A stretch of 16,162 nt of DNA, taken from positions 5,997 through 22,158 of the forward strand of contig DASC01000088.1 in assembly GCA_002503595.1 (NCBI GenBank), given 5' to 3'. The translations under genes were made by a program, and so were the position numbers. Below, one piece after another: positions 1 to 8,026 of this stretch (positions are counted from its first letter, which is position 1; the number at the start of each line of letters is the position of its first letter). Below the pieces are notes generated by a model. It did no database searches. It saw nothing but the letters and a program-made list of their open reading frames with translations, and was not told where the DNA came from. The stretch is from Candidatus Methanogaster sp. UBA203. GTDB taxonomy: Archaea; Halobacteriota; Methanosarcinia; Methanosarcinales; Methanogasteraceae.

Positions 1-102
1 CGTGCTCTGCGGTAAAATTTAAGGATATAGTGATTTCACTGGGAAAATCGACACCCCTTCCGGGTTGAGACACATCTTCGAAACCCTATTCTCCTTGTAC
101 GC
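1..102. other. Non-coding 3' flank of carB with a repeat fragment
   Basis: No gene is visible between the window edge and the carB stop codon. The first 20 bases resemble the right arm of the hairpin repeat at 11895-11922 followed by its TTAAAT-like tail (shared core CTCTGCGGT), so this is probably the cut end of another copy. A small palindrome, AGTGATTTCACT, lies near position 30 and shares TGATTTCACTG with the second hairpin family at 5970-5998. Because carB reads leftward, this stretch is its 3' untranslated flank. Confidence 0.4.
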
Positions 103-3100
103 TCACTCCATATCCCGGTGATACGCCTGCAGCGACTTCACCGTAATCTCGCTCCTGATAGCAGCACATATCCCCTCGACCGTTGCCACAACTGCCTCTG
201 CTGAAGTAATATACGGAATCCTGTGCTTTATCGCAGCCTTCCGGATATAACTGTCATCCTCCTTCCCTTTCCGCCCAACCGGCACATTAAACACGAGCCG
301 GATCTTCCGGTTCTCAATAGCGTCCACAATATTCGGTCGTCCTTCATGAAGCTTCAGCAGCAGTTCAGACTGCACACCCGCACCATCAAGGAACTCCTTT
401 GTCCCGCGGGTCGCATATATCGTAAACCCAAGATCAGCGAGTTTCCGCACCGCATCCGCCACTTTATCCCTCGCCCATTCAGGAACGGTCACGAGAACGC
501 CCCCCTCCTTAGGATCTGTTGGAAGCGGCGTCCCTGTTGCGTCCTGCGCCTTAAAAAACGCCATCCCAAAATTATCCGCGATTCCCATCACCTCTCCGGT
601 CGCCCGCATCTCAGGTCCGAGCACAGGATCGACCTCCGGGAACATGTTAAACGGGAATACTGCTTCTTTCACTGCTACGTGCGGGAGATCATACTCTTTT
701 AGTTCTGGGAAGTCAGATATCTTCTTTTTAAGCGCAATGATCTGTGTTGCGATGTTTGCAAGCGGAATTCCGGTAACCTTACTCACAAGCGGAACGGTGC
801 GTGATGCACGCGGGTTTGCCTCGAGGATGTAGACCACATCATCGGCTATCGCGTACTGTATGTTCATGAGACCGACGACACCGAGCGCTCGCCCCATTTT
901 TGCGGTGTAATCCTTGATTATCCTGATATTCGCATCAGTTATCGTTCGTGAGGGCATCACACATGCGCTGTCCCCGGAGTGGACTCCTGCAAGCTCGATA
1001 TGTTCCATCACTGCGGCTGTGAATGTGTCCTTGCCGTCTGAGATTGCATCGACCTCAACCTCGGTTGCATTCTCCAGGAACTTGTCGATTAAGATCGGGT
1101 GCTCAGGTGTTACCTCGACAGCCATCCTTGCGTAGTTGATGAGCATCTCCTTGTCATAGACGACCTCCATACCGCGTCCGCCAAGAACATACGAAGGACG
1201 TACCATCAGCGGATAGCCGATCTTCTCGCCTTTCTCGATTGCCCCCTCAAACGACCGTGCGATATCGTTCTCTGGCTGCGGTATCCCGAGTTCTATCATC
1301 AAATCCTTGAACTGCTCCCGGTCCTCCGCAACATCGATACTCTCAGGAGACGTGCCAAGGATCGTGACGCCCGCATCCTGTAACTCCTTTGCGATGTTTA
1401 GCGGGGTCTGTCCACCGAACTGGACGATCGCACCATCTGGCTTTTCCTTTTCGTAGATGCTCAGCACATCCTCGACTGTGAGCGGCTCGAAGTAGAGCTT
1501 GTCAGAGGTGTCATAGTCGGTTGACACGGTCTCCGGATTGCAATTGACCATCACCGTCTTTATCCCCGCGTCACGGAGTGCAAAGGTCGTGTGAACGCAC
1601 GTATAATCGAACTCGATCCCCTGACCGATCCTGTTCGGTCCGCCGCCAAGGATCAGTATCTTTGTCCCCTCTACCGGTTCGTTCTGGTCGTCTCCGTTGT
1701 ACGTGGAGTAGTAGTACGCACCATCCGCACCGCTCACCGGAACCGGCTGGTGACTCTGCGCCATACCGAGTGAGAGCCGCTTCTCCCTGATTTCGGTTTC
1801 GGATACTCCGAATATCTCACTGATATACCGGTCAGAGAAGCCGTTTTTCTTTGCCGCAATAAGCATTTCATCAGATAACTCCTTTGATCCTTCCATCTCT
1901 TTTTCAAAGTCGGAAAGTTCTTTCATCTGCTGAATAAACCATTTGCCGATCTTTGTTCGCTCATACCCCTCCTCAACAGAGAGTCCTTTCTTGAGTGCTT
2001 CGTAGAGCTGGAAGATCCGTTCGCTGCTCGGCGTTCCGATCGCATCCTTTAGCTCTTCAAGAGACATGCTCTCGAACTTCTTAATCCTTCCCAGTCCATA
2101 CCGTTTCGTCTCAAGCGACCGGATCGCCTTCTGGAACGTTTCCTTGAAGTTCTTCCCAATCGACATCACCTCGCCAACAGCTCGCATCTGCGTCCCGAGA
2201 ACGTCGTCCACGCCCTTGAACTTCTCAAACGCCCAGCGCGCAAACTTTGCAACGACGTAATCCCCGCCTGGCGTGTACTTCTCGAGTGTGCCATCTCTCC
2301 AGTACGGAATCTCGTCCATGGTGATCCCGGACGCAAGCTTTGTCGAGATCCTTGCAATCGGAAACCCTGTCGCCTTCGAGGCAAGTGCTGATGACCTGGA
2401 CGTTCGCGGATTGATCTCGATCACGACGAGCCGGTCGGTCTCAAGATCGTGGGCGAACTGGATGTTTGTTCCGCCGATCACGCCGATACCCTCAACGATC
2501 CGGTATGAGTAGTCCTGCATCCGTTTCTGGAGTTCTTCTGGCACGGTTAACATCGGCGCAACGCAGAAGCTGTCGCCGGTGTGAACACCCATCGGGTCGC
2601 AGTTCTCGATGAAGCAGACCGTTATCATCTGGTTCTTCGCATCCCGCACAACCTCGAGTTCGAGTTCCTCCCATCCGAGAACCGACTCCTCAATCAAGAC
2701 CTGTCCTACGAGAGAGGCGGCAATTCCCCTTGCCGCAATCGTTCTGAGTTCTTCCAGGTTATACACAAGCCCGCCGCCAGTGCCGCCCATCGTGTACGCA
2801 GGTCTCACAACCACCGGGTATCCGAGCTTCTCTGCGATCTTCTCGGCTTCTTCGACCGTGTACGCAGGTTCGCTCTCCGGCATCTCGATTCCCAGCTTAT
2901 CCATCGTCTCTTTAAACGCGATACGGTCCTCACCCCGCTCGATTGCATCCGGCTGGACTCCTATCACGATAACGCCGTGTTTTTCAAGAACACCTGCTTT
3001 GTAGAGGGCTGCTGAGAGATTCAGCCCGGTCTGCCCGCCGAGGTTTGGCAGCAGCCCATCAGGCAACTCCAGTTCGATGATTCTCTCAAGATTTGCGAAC

Positions 3101-3309
3101 GTTAATGGTTCGATGTAGGTGATGTCTGCCATCCCCGGGTCTGTCATGATGGTCGCAGGGTTTGAGTTCACGAGCACGATCTCATAGCCCTCTTCCCGCA
3201 GAGCCTTGCACGCCTGTGTGCCAGAATAATCGAACTCGCACGCCTGCCCGATGACGATCGGTCCCGATCCGATGATCAAGATCTTGTGTAGGTCTTCTCT
3301 CTTTGGCAT
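103..3309 (-). CDS. carB: Carbamoyl-phosphate synthase large subunit (CarB), full length
   Basis: Makes carbamoyl phosphate from bicarbonate, ammonia (delivered by CarA from glutamine) and two ATP, for pyrimidine and arginine synthesis in the cytoplasm. The 1068-residue product has the usual duplicated architecture. The first ATP-grasp half begins at residues 10-25 (IIGSGPIVIGQ), with GGTGGG at 175-180 and ENCDPMGVHTGDS at 235-247. An oligomerisation region covers about 400-548. The second half begins near 550 (ILILGGGPNRIGQG), with AGVHSGDS at 774-781. A C-terminal MGS-like allosteric domain spans about 935-1068. The length matches bacterial CarB (about 1070), so it is not split as in some methanogens. 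The open frame extends 32 codons upstream, but the ATG at 3309 is preferred: it gives the canonical MPKRED start and has GAGGAG six bases upstream. carA is not adjacent. It lies 123 nt after the GltA-like gene on the same strand and may share its transcript. Confidence 0.97.
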   Translation of the reverse strand: MPKREDLHKILIIGSGPIVIGQACEFDYSGTQACKALREEGYEIVLVNSNPATIMTDPGMADITYIEPLTFANLERIIELELPDGLLPNLGGQTGLNLSAALYKAGVLEKHGVIVIGVQPDAIERGEDRIAFKETMDKLGIEMPESEPAYTVEEAEKIAEKLGYPVVVRPAYTMGGTGGGLVYNLEELRTIAARGIAASLVGQVLIEESVLGWEELELEVVRDAKNQMITVCFIENCDPMGVHTGDSFCVAPMLTVPEELQKRMQDYSYRIVEGIGVIGGTNIQFAHDLETDRLVVIEINPRTSRSSALASKATGFPIARISTKLASGITMDEIPYWRDGTLEKYTPGGDYVVAKFARWAFEKFKGVDDVLGTQMRAVGEVMSIGKNFKETFQKAIRSLETKRYGLGRIKKFESMSLEELKDAIGTPSSERIFQLYEALKKGLSVEEGYERTKIGKWFIQQMKELSDFEKEMEGSKELSDEMLIAAKKNGFSDRYISEIFGVSETEIREKRLSLGMAQSHQPVPVSGADGAYYYSTYNGDDQNEPVEGTKILILGGGPNRIGQGIEFDYTCVHTTFALRDAGIKTVMVNCNPETVSTDYDTSDKLYFEPLTVEDVLSIYEKEKPDGAIVQFGGQTPLNIAKELQDAGVTILGTSPESIDVAEDREQFKDLMIELGIPQPENDIARSFEGAIEKGEKIGYPLMVRPSYVLGGRGMEVVYDKEMLINYARMAVEVTPEHPILIDKFLENATEVEVDAISDGKDTFTAAVMEHIELAGVHSGDSACVMPSRTITDANIRIIKDYTAKMGRALGVVGLMNIQYAIADDVVYILEANPRASRTVPLVSKVTGIPLANIATQIIALKKKISDFPELKEYDLPHVAVKEAVFPFNMFPEVDPVLGPEMRATGEVMGIADNFGMAFFKAQDATGTPLPTDPKEGGVLVTVPEWARDKVADAVRKLADLGFTIYATRGTKEFLDGAGVQSELLLKLHEGRPNIVDAIENRKIRLVFNVPVGRKGKEDDSYIRKAAIKHRIPYITSAEAVVATVEGICAAIRSEITVKSLQAYHRDME

Positions 3310-3315
3310 GATTCT

Positions 3316-3321
3316 CTCCTC
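3316..3321 (-). promoter_or_regulatory. Ribosome-binding site deciding the carB start
   Basis: Read on the minus strand, GAGGAG ends six bases before the ATG at 3309. It supports this start over the longer frame beginning at 3405, whose extra 32 residues look non-coding. Confidence 0.75.
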
Positions 3322-3432
3322 GAGTTCTGGGATTTGGGGCGAGGGTCTAAAAGGGTTGTTCATCAGGGGTTCGGGACGACTCCGGCAAAGTGTGGCTGCA
3401 CACATATCAGCCGTCGCAGGTCACGTCATACG

Positions 3433-4839
3433 TCACAACCGGACAGCACCCCCAATATACTCGTCGATAGCCTTCGCCGCAACCTTTCCTGCACCCATAG
3501 CCGAGATAACGGTCGCAGAGCCTGTTACGATGTCGCCTCCTGCAAATACACCGGGCTTTGATGTTGCTCCGGTCTCGTCCGCCATGATTGTTCCGTACCT
3601 CGCAGTCTCTAGATCGGGTGTTGTCATCGACACGAGCGGGTTTGGGGATGTGCCGATTGCGATTATCACGACATCGGCAGGGATGGTGTGCTCGGTCTCA
3701 GGGACAGGAACAGGTCGGCATCGTCCTGACTCGTCTGGCTCGCAGAGTTCCATATTGATGCATTCCATGCCTGTTACCCAATTATTCTCATCGCCAAGAA
3801 TCCGTATCGGGTTTGTGAGCAGACGAAAGATGATCCCTTCTTCTTTTGCGTTTAAAACCTCTTCTACCCGCGCTGGCAGCTCATCCTCGCCGCGGCGGTA
3901 GACGATAGTCACTTCCCCAGCGCCAAGTCTGAGCGCACACCGCGCGGCATCCATCGCCACATTGCCGCCACCGACAACGATTGTCCGGCGCCCCTTCTTA
4001 ACCGGCGTGTCGAATTCAGGAAAGAGGTACGCCTTCATCAGGTTCACACGGGTCAGGAACTCGTTTGCAGAGTATACGCCGTTTAAGTTCTCGCCATCGA
4101 TTCCGAGAAACGAAGGAAGCCCTGCGCCTGTTCCCAGAAAGACGGCGTCGTACCGGAAAAGCAGTTCATCCACCGTACTAATCTTCCCGATGACCGAGTT
4201 AAGAAGCATATCAACGCCCAACCGCCGTATGAAATCGACCTCCGCAGCAACGATCGACTTTGGCAGCCTGAACTCAGGAATTCCGTACACGAGGACGCCG
4301 CCAGCAGCGTGCAGCGACTCGAAGACCGTGACAGCATGCCCCATCTTCGCAAGCTCAGCTGCCGCGGTCAGGCCCGCAGGACCTGCTCCGACTACCGCAA
4401 CGCGTCTGCCTGTGGGTGCCGGGAGATCCGGGGCAGCAACTCCACTCTCCATCTCGTAATCCGCCACGAACCGCTCAAGCCCGCCGATTGCGATCGGGTC
4501 TCCTTTTCCACTCTTCCCAAGCACACAGACCGCCTCGCACTGCGTCTCCTGCGGGCAGACGCGTCCACAGATGGCAGGCAGCGAGTTCGTGCTCTTAAGC
4601 GTGAGAGCCGCCGAATCGAAATCCTCTTCTGCGATCTGGCGTATGAAGCGCGGGATGTCCACGCCGACAGGGCAGCCCTTGATGCAGGGAGGTTTTTTAC
4701 AGTCGAGGCAGCGCTTCGCCTCTGCCACCGCCTCATGACGGTTGTATCCAAGTGCAACCTCCTCGAAGTTTGATCTGCGCTCGGATGGCAACTGTTTTGC
4801 CATTTCAGGTCTTTTTTCTGGTTTTGACTCAGTCGTCAT
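3433..4839 (-). CDS. gltA: GltA/NfnB/SudA-like NADPH-dependent FAD/[4Fe-4S] oxidoreductase subunit
   Basis: Belongs to the glutamate-synthase small-subunit-like flavoprotein family, often annotated as NADPH-dependent glutamate synthase GltA. Homologues are the large subunits NfnB (NADH-dependent ferredoxin:NADP oxidoreductase) and SudA (sulfide dehydrogenase). The 468 residues show two N-terminal Cys groups for [4Fe-4S] clusters (C44, C47, C52, C56 and C91, C95, C101, C105). An FAD Rossmann motif VVGAGPAG lies at 149-156, an NADPH-binding motif VVGGGNVAMD at 288-297, and a C-terminal FAD motif with FAGGDIVTG at 432-440. It overlaps the upstream partner gene by 4 nt (ATGA), which suggests translational coupling and a fixed-ratio heterodimer. 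No glutamate synthase large subunit is in view, so an Nfn/Sud-type ferredoxin:NADP(H) role is at least as likely as glutamate synthesis. The exact reaction cannot be read from sequence. Confidence 0.9.
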   Translation of the reverse strand: MTTESKPEKRPEMAKQLPSERRSNFEEVALGYNRHEAVAEAKRCLDCKKPPCIKGCPVGVDIPRFIRQIAEEDFDSAALTLKSTNSLPAICGRVCPQETQCEAVCVLGKSGKGDPIAIGGLERFVADYEMESGVAAPDLPAPTGRRVAVVGAGPAGLTAAAELAKMGHAVTVFESLHAAGGVLVYGIPEFRLPKSIVAAEVDFIRRLGVDMLLNSVIGKISTVDELLFRYDAVFLGTGAGLPSFLGIDGENLNGVYSANEFLTRVNLMKAYLFPEFDTPVKKGRRTIVVGGGNVAMDAARCALRLGAGEVTIVYRRGEDELPARVEEVLNAKEEGIIFRLLTNPIRILGDENNWVTGMECINMELCEPDESGRCRPVPVPETEHTIPADVVIIAIGTSPNPLVSMTTPDLETARYGTIMADETGATSKPGVFAGGDIVTGSATVISAMGAGKVAAKAIDEYIGGAVRL

Positions 4840-5675
4840 ATCGTTGGCTCCGCCGCTGCTTCGTAGTCAAGCGCCTCCTTCTCCTCTGGCAGATACATGG
4901 CAAGCCTGCTCATTAGAAGCGTAAAGTCGACCTCGTGCGCATCGAACTCGGGTCCGTCCACGCACGCAAACTTCGTAACACCACCCACAAGCACCCGACA
5001 TGCGCCGCACATACCTGTCCCGTCCACCATGATCGGGTTTAAGCTGACCACGGTCTTGACACCAAACGGCTTCGTGACGCCAGCGACCGCCCGCATCATC
5101 ACAGGCGGACCGATCGCAATCACCCTGTCGATCCGCTCACCGCTCTCGATCACGTTCTGCACGATATCAGTAACAAACCCGTGATGCCCTTTCGTGCCGT
5201 CATCGGTTGTGACATAGAGTTTACTGCTTGCTTCTTCCATCCGTTCCTCCCAGAACAGGATGTCTGCACTCCGCGCACCGATTATCGAGATCACCCTGTT
5301 TCCCGCCTCCATAAGCCCCCGTGCGATCGGAAAGATCGGCGCAATCCCGACGCCACCGCCCACGCAGACAACGGTTCCGAACCTCTCAATCGCTGACGCG
5401 CGTCCGAGCGGTCCTGCGAGGTCAGCGATCGAATCGCCCGCATCAAGCGACGCAAGCTGGCGGGTCGTCTTTCCGATCTCCTGGAAGATGAGCGTGACCG
5501 TTTTGTCTGCCGCGTCGAAATCAGCGATTGTGAGCGGTATGCGCTCTCCACACTCATCGATTCGCAGTATCACGAACTGTCCGGGCATCGCTTTCTCTGC
5601 CACCAGCGGGGCAGCGACATCCATCTGGTGGATCGTCGGGACGAGTTCTTGCTTTTCACGTATTGTAAATGGCAT
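4836..5675 (-). CDS. nfnA: NfnA/SudB-like FAD/NAD-binding [2Fe-2S] subunit (ferredoxin:NADP oxidoreductase partner)
   Basis: This 279-residue protein is of the sulfide/dihydroorotate-dehydrogenase-like FAD/NAD-binding family, the small subunit of NfnAB and SudBA enzymes. In order it has a beta-barrel FAD domain with the RIPLTI flavin motif (45-50), an NAD(P)-binding domain with GGGVGIAP (106-113), and a C-terminal [2Fe-2S] site with C223, C226 and C238. Only three Cys are present, with D218 in the DGTGMCGAC stretch. In Nfn-type enzymes of Thermotoga and Pyrococcus the fourth ligand of this cluster is an Asp, which fits. It is first in the minus-strand unit and overlaps the GltA-like gene by ATGA. 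No strong ribosome-binding site is visible before the ATG. A PyrK-type dihydroorotate dehydrogenase subunit is a related alternative, but the adjacent NfnB homologue argues against it. Confidence 0.88.
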   Translation of the reverse strand: MPFTIREKQELVPTIHQMDVAAPLVAEKAMPGQFVILRIDECGERIPLTIADFDAADKTVTLIFQEIGKTTRQLASLDAGDSIADLAGPLGRASAIERFGTVVCVGGGVGIAPIFPIARGLMEAGNRVISIIGARSADILFWEERMEEASSKLYVTTDDGTKGHHGFVTDIVQNVIESGERIDRVIAIGPPVMMRAVAGVTKPFGVKTVVSLNPIMVDGTGMCGACRVLVGGVTKFACVDGPEFDAHEVDFTLLMSRLAMYLPEEKEALDYEAAAEPTI

Positions 5676-5760
5676 CTTACATCATCTTCTTCTGTTATTC
5701 ATCTACGTAATGACCGCGCCATGATCAAAAAGATGTTGGTCGTGGTGGCGAACATGGCTT

Positions 5761-5769
5761 CTTTATACC
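5761..5769 (-). promoter_or_regulatory. Candidate TATA box for the nfn/gltA-carB unit
   Basis: On the minus strand this reads GGTATAAAG, a good archaeal TATA-like box, in the only intergenic region upstream of the unit. It sits about 90 nt before the ATG at 5675, so with a usual spacing of about 25 nt the 5' leader would be about 65 nt. Similarity to a consensus is the only evidence. Confidence 0.45.
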
Positions 5770-5773
5770 CCAC

Positions 5774-5838
5774 AAACCGCATCGCAGAGGGCGCAGAGAG
5801 CTGGGAGTTGCCTTATCTCCGCAAACTCTGAGACTTTT
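5774..5838. repeat. Degenerate copy of the CGCAGAG/CTCTGCG hairpin repeat
   Basis: AACCGCATCGCAGAGGGCGC and the following AGAG match the left arm of the hairpin at 11853-11922, apart from a short internal deletion. TCTCCGC and CTCTG follow at 5816-5830 as the decayed right arm, then a T-rich tail. It lies directly upstream of the candidate minus-strand TATA box. Confidence 0.5.
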
Positions 5839-5926
5839 TATTATTTTCTGGGAACGTCGGATTGTCATATGTAAGCACAACTGCCGGAATGTGGAACTAT
5901 CGATCTAAAAAATAATTTAAACCGTT

Positions 5927-5998
5927 AATCTGCGTAATCCGTGTTAATCAGTGGCAAATAAAACTTTTAGCCACAGATTAACACTGATTTCACTGATT
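5927..5998. repeat. Imperfect 29-bp inverted repeat (hairpin), second family
   Basis: The left arm at 5927-5955 pairs with the right arm at 5970-5998 at 24 of 29 positions, around a 14-nt AT-rich loop. The arms carry AATCTGCGTAATCCGTGTTA on one side and CCACAGATTAACACTGATTT on the other. It differs in sequence from the CGCAGAG-type repeat. It sits in the divergent intergenic region and overlaps the start of a short coding remnant. Motifs of this sort recur in many prokaryotic genomes, from memory. No function is known to me. Confidence 0.6.
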
Positions 5999-6150
5999 CC
6001 GGAAGTCCAATCGTACCAGTGTTTGCAGGATTGGCGTCACGTTTTTCAACCGACCAGAAGAAATTAAAAAGACTCCAAACTCTCGCGATCTCGGCGGTAA
6101 ACCGATACAACCAAGAAATCAAAAAGTCCCGGCAGGACTATGCGAAGTGA
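5971..6150 (+). pseudogene. C-terminal remnant of an unidentified gene
   Basis: One frame stays open for 59 codons, bounded by TAG at 5968-5970 and TGA at 6148-6150. It has no ATG; the first possible start is GTG at 6019. From about 6010 the translation looks protein-like: IVPVFAGLASRF, then an amphipathic Lys/Arg/Gln-rich helix ending in NRYNQEIKKSRQDYAK. The first third lies in the hairpin repeat. The most economical reading is the 3' end of a gene whose 5' part was lost or replaced by the repeat. I do not recognise the family. A short GTG-started 43-residue protein is the alternative. Confidence 0.35.
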
Positions 6151-6158
6151 TTTATAAG
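6151..6158 (+). promoter_or_regulatory. TATA box for the coiled-coil/deacetylase operon
   Basis: TTTATAAG is a near-consensus archaeal TATA box whose centre is about 26 nt before the ATG at 6181. Transcription would then begin at or within a few bases of the start codon. With no ribosome-binding site in ACCAAAAGCGTAACCG before the ATG, the transcript may be leaderless. Confidence 0.6.
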
Positions 6159-6180
6159 GGTTTTACCAAAAGCGTAACCG

Positions 6181-6702
6181 ATGAAAAGAGATGTCAGTTT
6201 TTCGCTGCTCGGACTCATCCTGCTGCTATGCCTGGGGATTGCAGCAGCCAGCGTGTACTACCAGTACACCTACACCGATCTGCAATCAAAGTACGAAGTC
6301 TCAAACGATACCTTGCAGAAGACGATGGTCGACTATCAGATGAAGGAGAAGTTTCTGGACGCTGCTCTTCAGAACCTGAGTCTTTCGGAGGAGCGGGAGG
6401 AGGCGCTCGGAGGTAAGTATCAGAAGGTCGAGACCGAGAAGGTAGGACTCCAGACCGACCTTGCAGAGGCGAATGAGGCAATTAAAGCACTGAACAAGCA
6501 GAAAGAAGATCTTGAAAGAGATGTCGAGACTCTGGATAGGAAATATAAGAAAGCAGAGATGGAGAGACTTTCTCTGGAGAAAGACGTTGACAACTACAAG
6601 GATAAGATCGAAAGTCTTAAAAAGAAAATCAAGAAGCTGGAAGATGAAATTGCAGATCTAATAGCTCAGATTGCGGCTCTTAAAGCGACATCATCCGAAT
6701 GA
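6181..6702 (+). CDS. Membrane-anchored coiled-coil protein of unknown function
   Basis: The family is not recognised. The 173 residues begin with a short basic start (MKRD) and one hydrophobic segment at about residues 7-26, a signal anchor or uncleaved transmembrane helix. The rest, about 32-168, is almost entirely heptad-like helix rich in Glu, Lys and Leu with almost no Pro, as expected of a long coiled coil. The likely topology is one N-terminal anchor with the rod outside the membrane, but charges near the helix do not settle it. A TATA box ends 22 nt upstream and there is no clear ribosome-binding site. The stop overlaps the start of the deacetylase-family gene by 4 nt (ATGA), so the two proteins are probably made together. 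It could be a scaffold or envelope spacer; that is inference. Confidence 0.85.
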   Translation: MKRDVSFSLLGLILLLCLGIAAASVYYQYTYTDLQSKYEVSNDTLQKTMVDYQMKEKFLDAALQNLSLSEEREEALGGKYQKVETEKVGLQTDLAEANEAIKALNKQKEDLERDVETLDRKYKKAEMERLSLEKDVDNYKDKIESLKKKIKKLEDEIADLIAQIAALKATSSE

Positions 6703-7610
6703 CTGCAATTGTCTACCATCCCGATTACCTGCTGCACGATACCGGAAGCCATCCGGAGCGGAAGGAGCGGTTGATCGCGATCATGCAACTGATCGAGGAT
6801 ACCGGGATCGACCTGCGTAAGATCAAGCCAGAGCCGGCATCCATCGAAGAGATCCGGTATGTCCACGATCCGGATTACATAACAAAAGTTAGAGAATACT
6901 CGAAACGTGAAATCCCGCTCGATCCTGACACCGTTCTCTGCAAGGACTCGTACCGCGCCGCGCTGCTCGCCGCGGGCGGGATGATCCGTGCCGTCGATCT
7001 TGCCGCGGAGGGCGAGAACGCGTTCGCGCTGGTCCGCCCGCCCGGGCATCATGCGCTCACCTGTAGCGGGATGGGGTTCTGTCTCTTCAATAACATCGCG
7101 ATCGGGGCGAGACATGCCCAAAAGATCGGATACGACCGCGTGCTCATTGTGGACTGGGACGTGCATCACGGAAACGGCACACAGTACACATTCTACGATG
7201 ATCCATCGGTCTTTTATTTCTCGGTTCACCAGTACCCGCACTATCCTGGAACCGGATCATCAGACGAGACCGGAACCGGGGCAGGGCAGGGTTACACGCT
7301 TAACGTGCCGCTTCCGGCAGGATCCGGCGATGTCGAGTATACCCGCGCATTCGAAGAGATTCTGATACCGGCAGCGCTCAGGTTCGATCCGGACATCGTT
7401 CTTGTATCGGCTGGCTTTGATGCGCACATCGATGACCCGCTGGCAGGGATGGCGGTCACGACTGAGGGGTTCGGGAAGATGGCGTCGATCGTTTGTTCGA
7501 TCGCTGACCGGTGCTGCGAGGGCAGACTTGCGATTACGCTTGAGGGCGGATACGATCTTTATGCGCTCTCGCATTCGGTGGTCGGGGTGCTCGAGGTGAT
7601 GACGGGGTGA
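6699..7610 (+). CDS. Histone deacetylase family protein (zinc-dependent deacetylase/amidohydrolase)
   Basis: The 303 residues form a complete arginase/deacetylase-fold enzyme that hydrolyses acetyl-amide bonds. Family hallmarks are all present: RPPGHHA with the His pair H117-H118, the metal ligands D154 and H156 in DWDVHHGNGTQ, the third ligand D241 in AGFDAH, PHYPGTG at 180-186, and the catalytic-type Tyr Y285 in LEGGYDL. The match is to archaeal/bacterial HDAC-like and acetoin-utilisation (AcuC-like) proteins. Substrates in archaea could be acetyl-lysine on chromatin proteins such as histones or Alba, acetylpolyamines or other small amides; the sequence does not decide. It is coupled by ATGA overlap to the membrane-anchored coiled-coil gene, which hints at recruitment to the membrane or joint regulation. 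The start is fixed by this overlap. Confidence 0.93.
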   Translation: MTAIVYHPDYLLHDTGSHPERKERLIAIMQLIEDTGIDLRKIKPEPASIEEIRYVHDPDYITKVREYSKREIPLDPDTVLCKDSYRAALLAAGGMIRAVDLAAEGENAFALVRPPGHHALTCSGMGFCLFNNIAIGARHAQKIGYDRVLIVDWDVHHGNGTQYTFYDDPSVFYFSVHQYPHYPGTGSSDETGTGAGQGYTLNVPLPAGSGDVEYTRAFEEILIPAALRFDPDIVLVSAGFDAHIDDPLAGMAVTTEGFGKMASIVCSIADRCCEGRLAITLEGGYDLYALSHSVVGVLEVMTG

Positions 7611-7676
7611 TTGGTAGGGCGGATCAGGGAAGGCATAAGACAAAGACTGCAATAACACTTGGGTAGGTGATATTAG

Positions 7677-8026
7677 ATGGATCGGAAAGAAATAGCAAAG
7701 GAGTTCGCAGACCGAATTTTGAGCAGGTTCAAAGACGGGATAGAGAAAATAATCCTGTTCGGATCGGTTGCAAGAGGTGAGTCCGGGACAAATAGTGATA
7801 TCGACGTTCTGGTGGTCACAAGACAAAGGATATCGGGACGATGAAAGAAATCTGCGGCGTTGCGTATGATCTGTCGATCCGTCATTTTACTGATATATCA
7901 CCAAAATTTTATTCCCATGACGAAATTGTGAGAAGTCTGCGAGTTATGACGCCTTTTATCGAAGAAATATTGAATGATGAGGTGCCGCTTTATGGAAGTA
8001 TCCGAGATTACAGAGCAGCAACTTAA
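7677..8026 (+). pseudogene. MNT-type nucleotidyltransferase gene split by a frameshift
   Basis: Two abutting frames make one gene. The first, 7677-7844 (55 residues), carries the nucleotidyltransferase signature GSVARG (29-34) followed by SDID (40-43), the pol-beta superfamily GS...DxD metal site. The second, 7841-8026 (61 residues, starting MKEICGVAYDL), has the C-terminal half expected of minimal nucleotidyltransferases, with ISPKFYS and a VPLYG ending. The frame switch lies near 7820-7830 (ACAAGACAAAGGAT), where read-through in the second frame gives TKDIGTMKEICG. GGTGA stands seven bases before the ATG. MNT proteins typically act as antitoxins that AMPylate or antagonise a HEPN RNase encoded next door. 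Frameshift decay is most likely. Programmed frameshifting or a sequencing error remain possible. Confidence 0.75.

Noticed and set aside
3310..3405. The carB frame extends 32 codons upstream to an ATG at 3405.
   Set aside because: The extra residues resemble no CarB N-terminus, while the ATG at 3309 has a GAGGAG site at a good distance and gives the canonical MPKRED start.
5628..5831. A 67-codon plus-strand frame overlapping the start of the NfnA-like gene and its promoter region.
   Set aside because: It has low-complexity Ser content, no ribosome-binding site and no family look, and it runs through the degenerate repeat.
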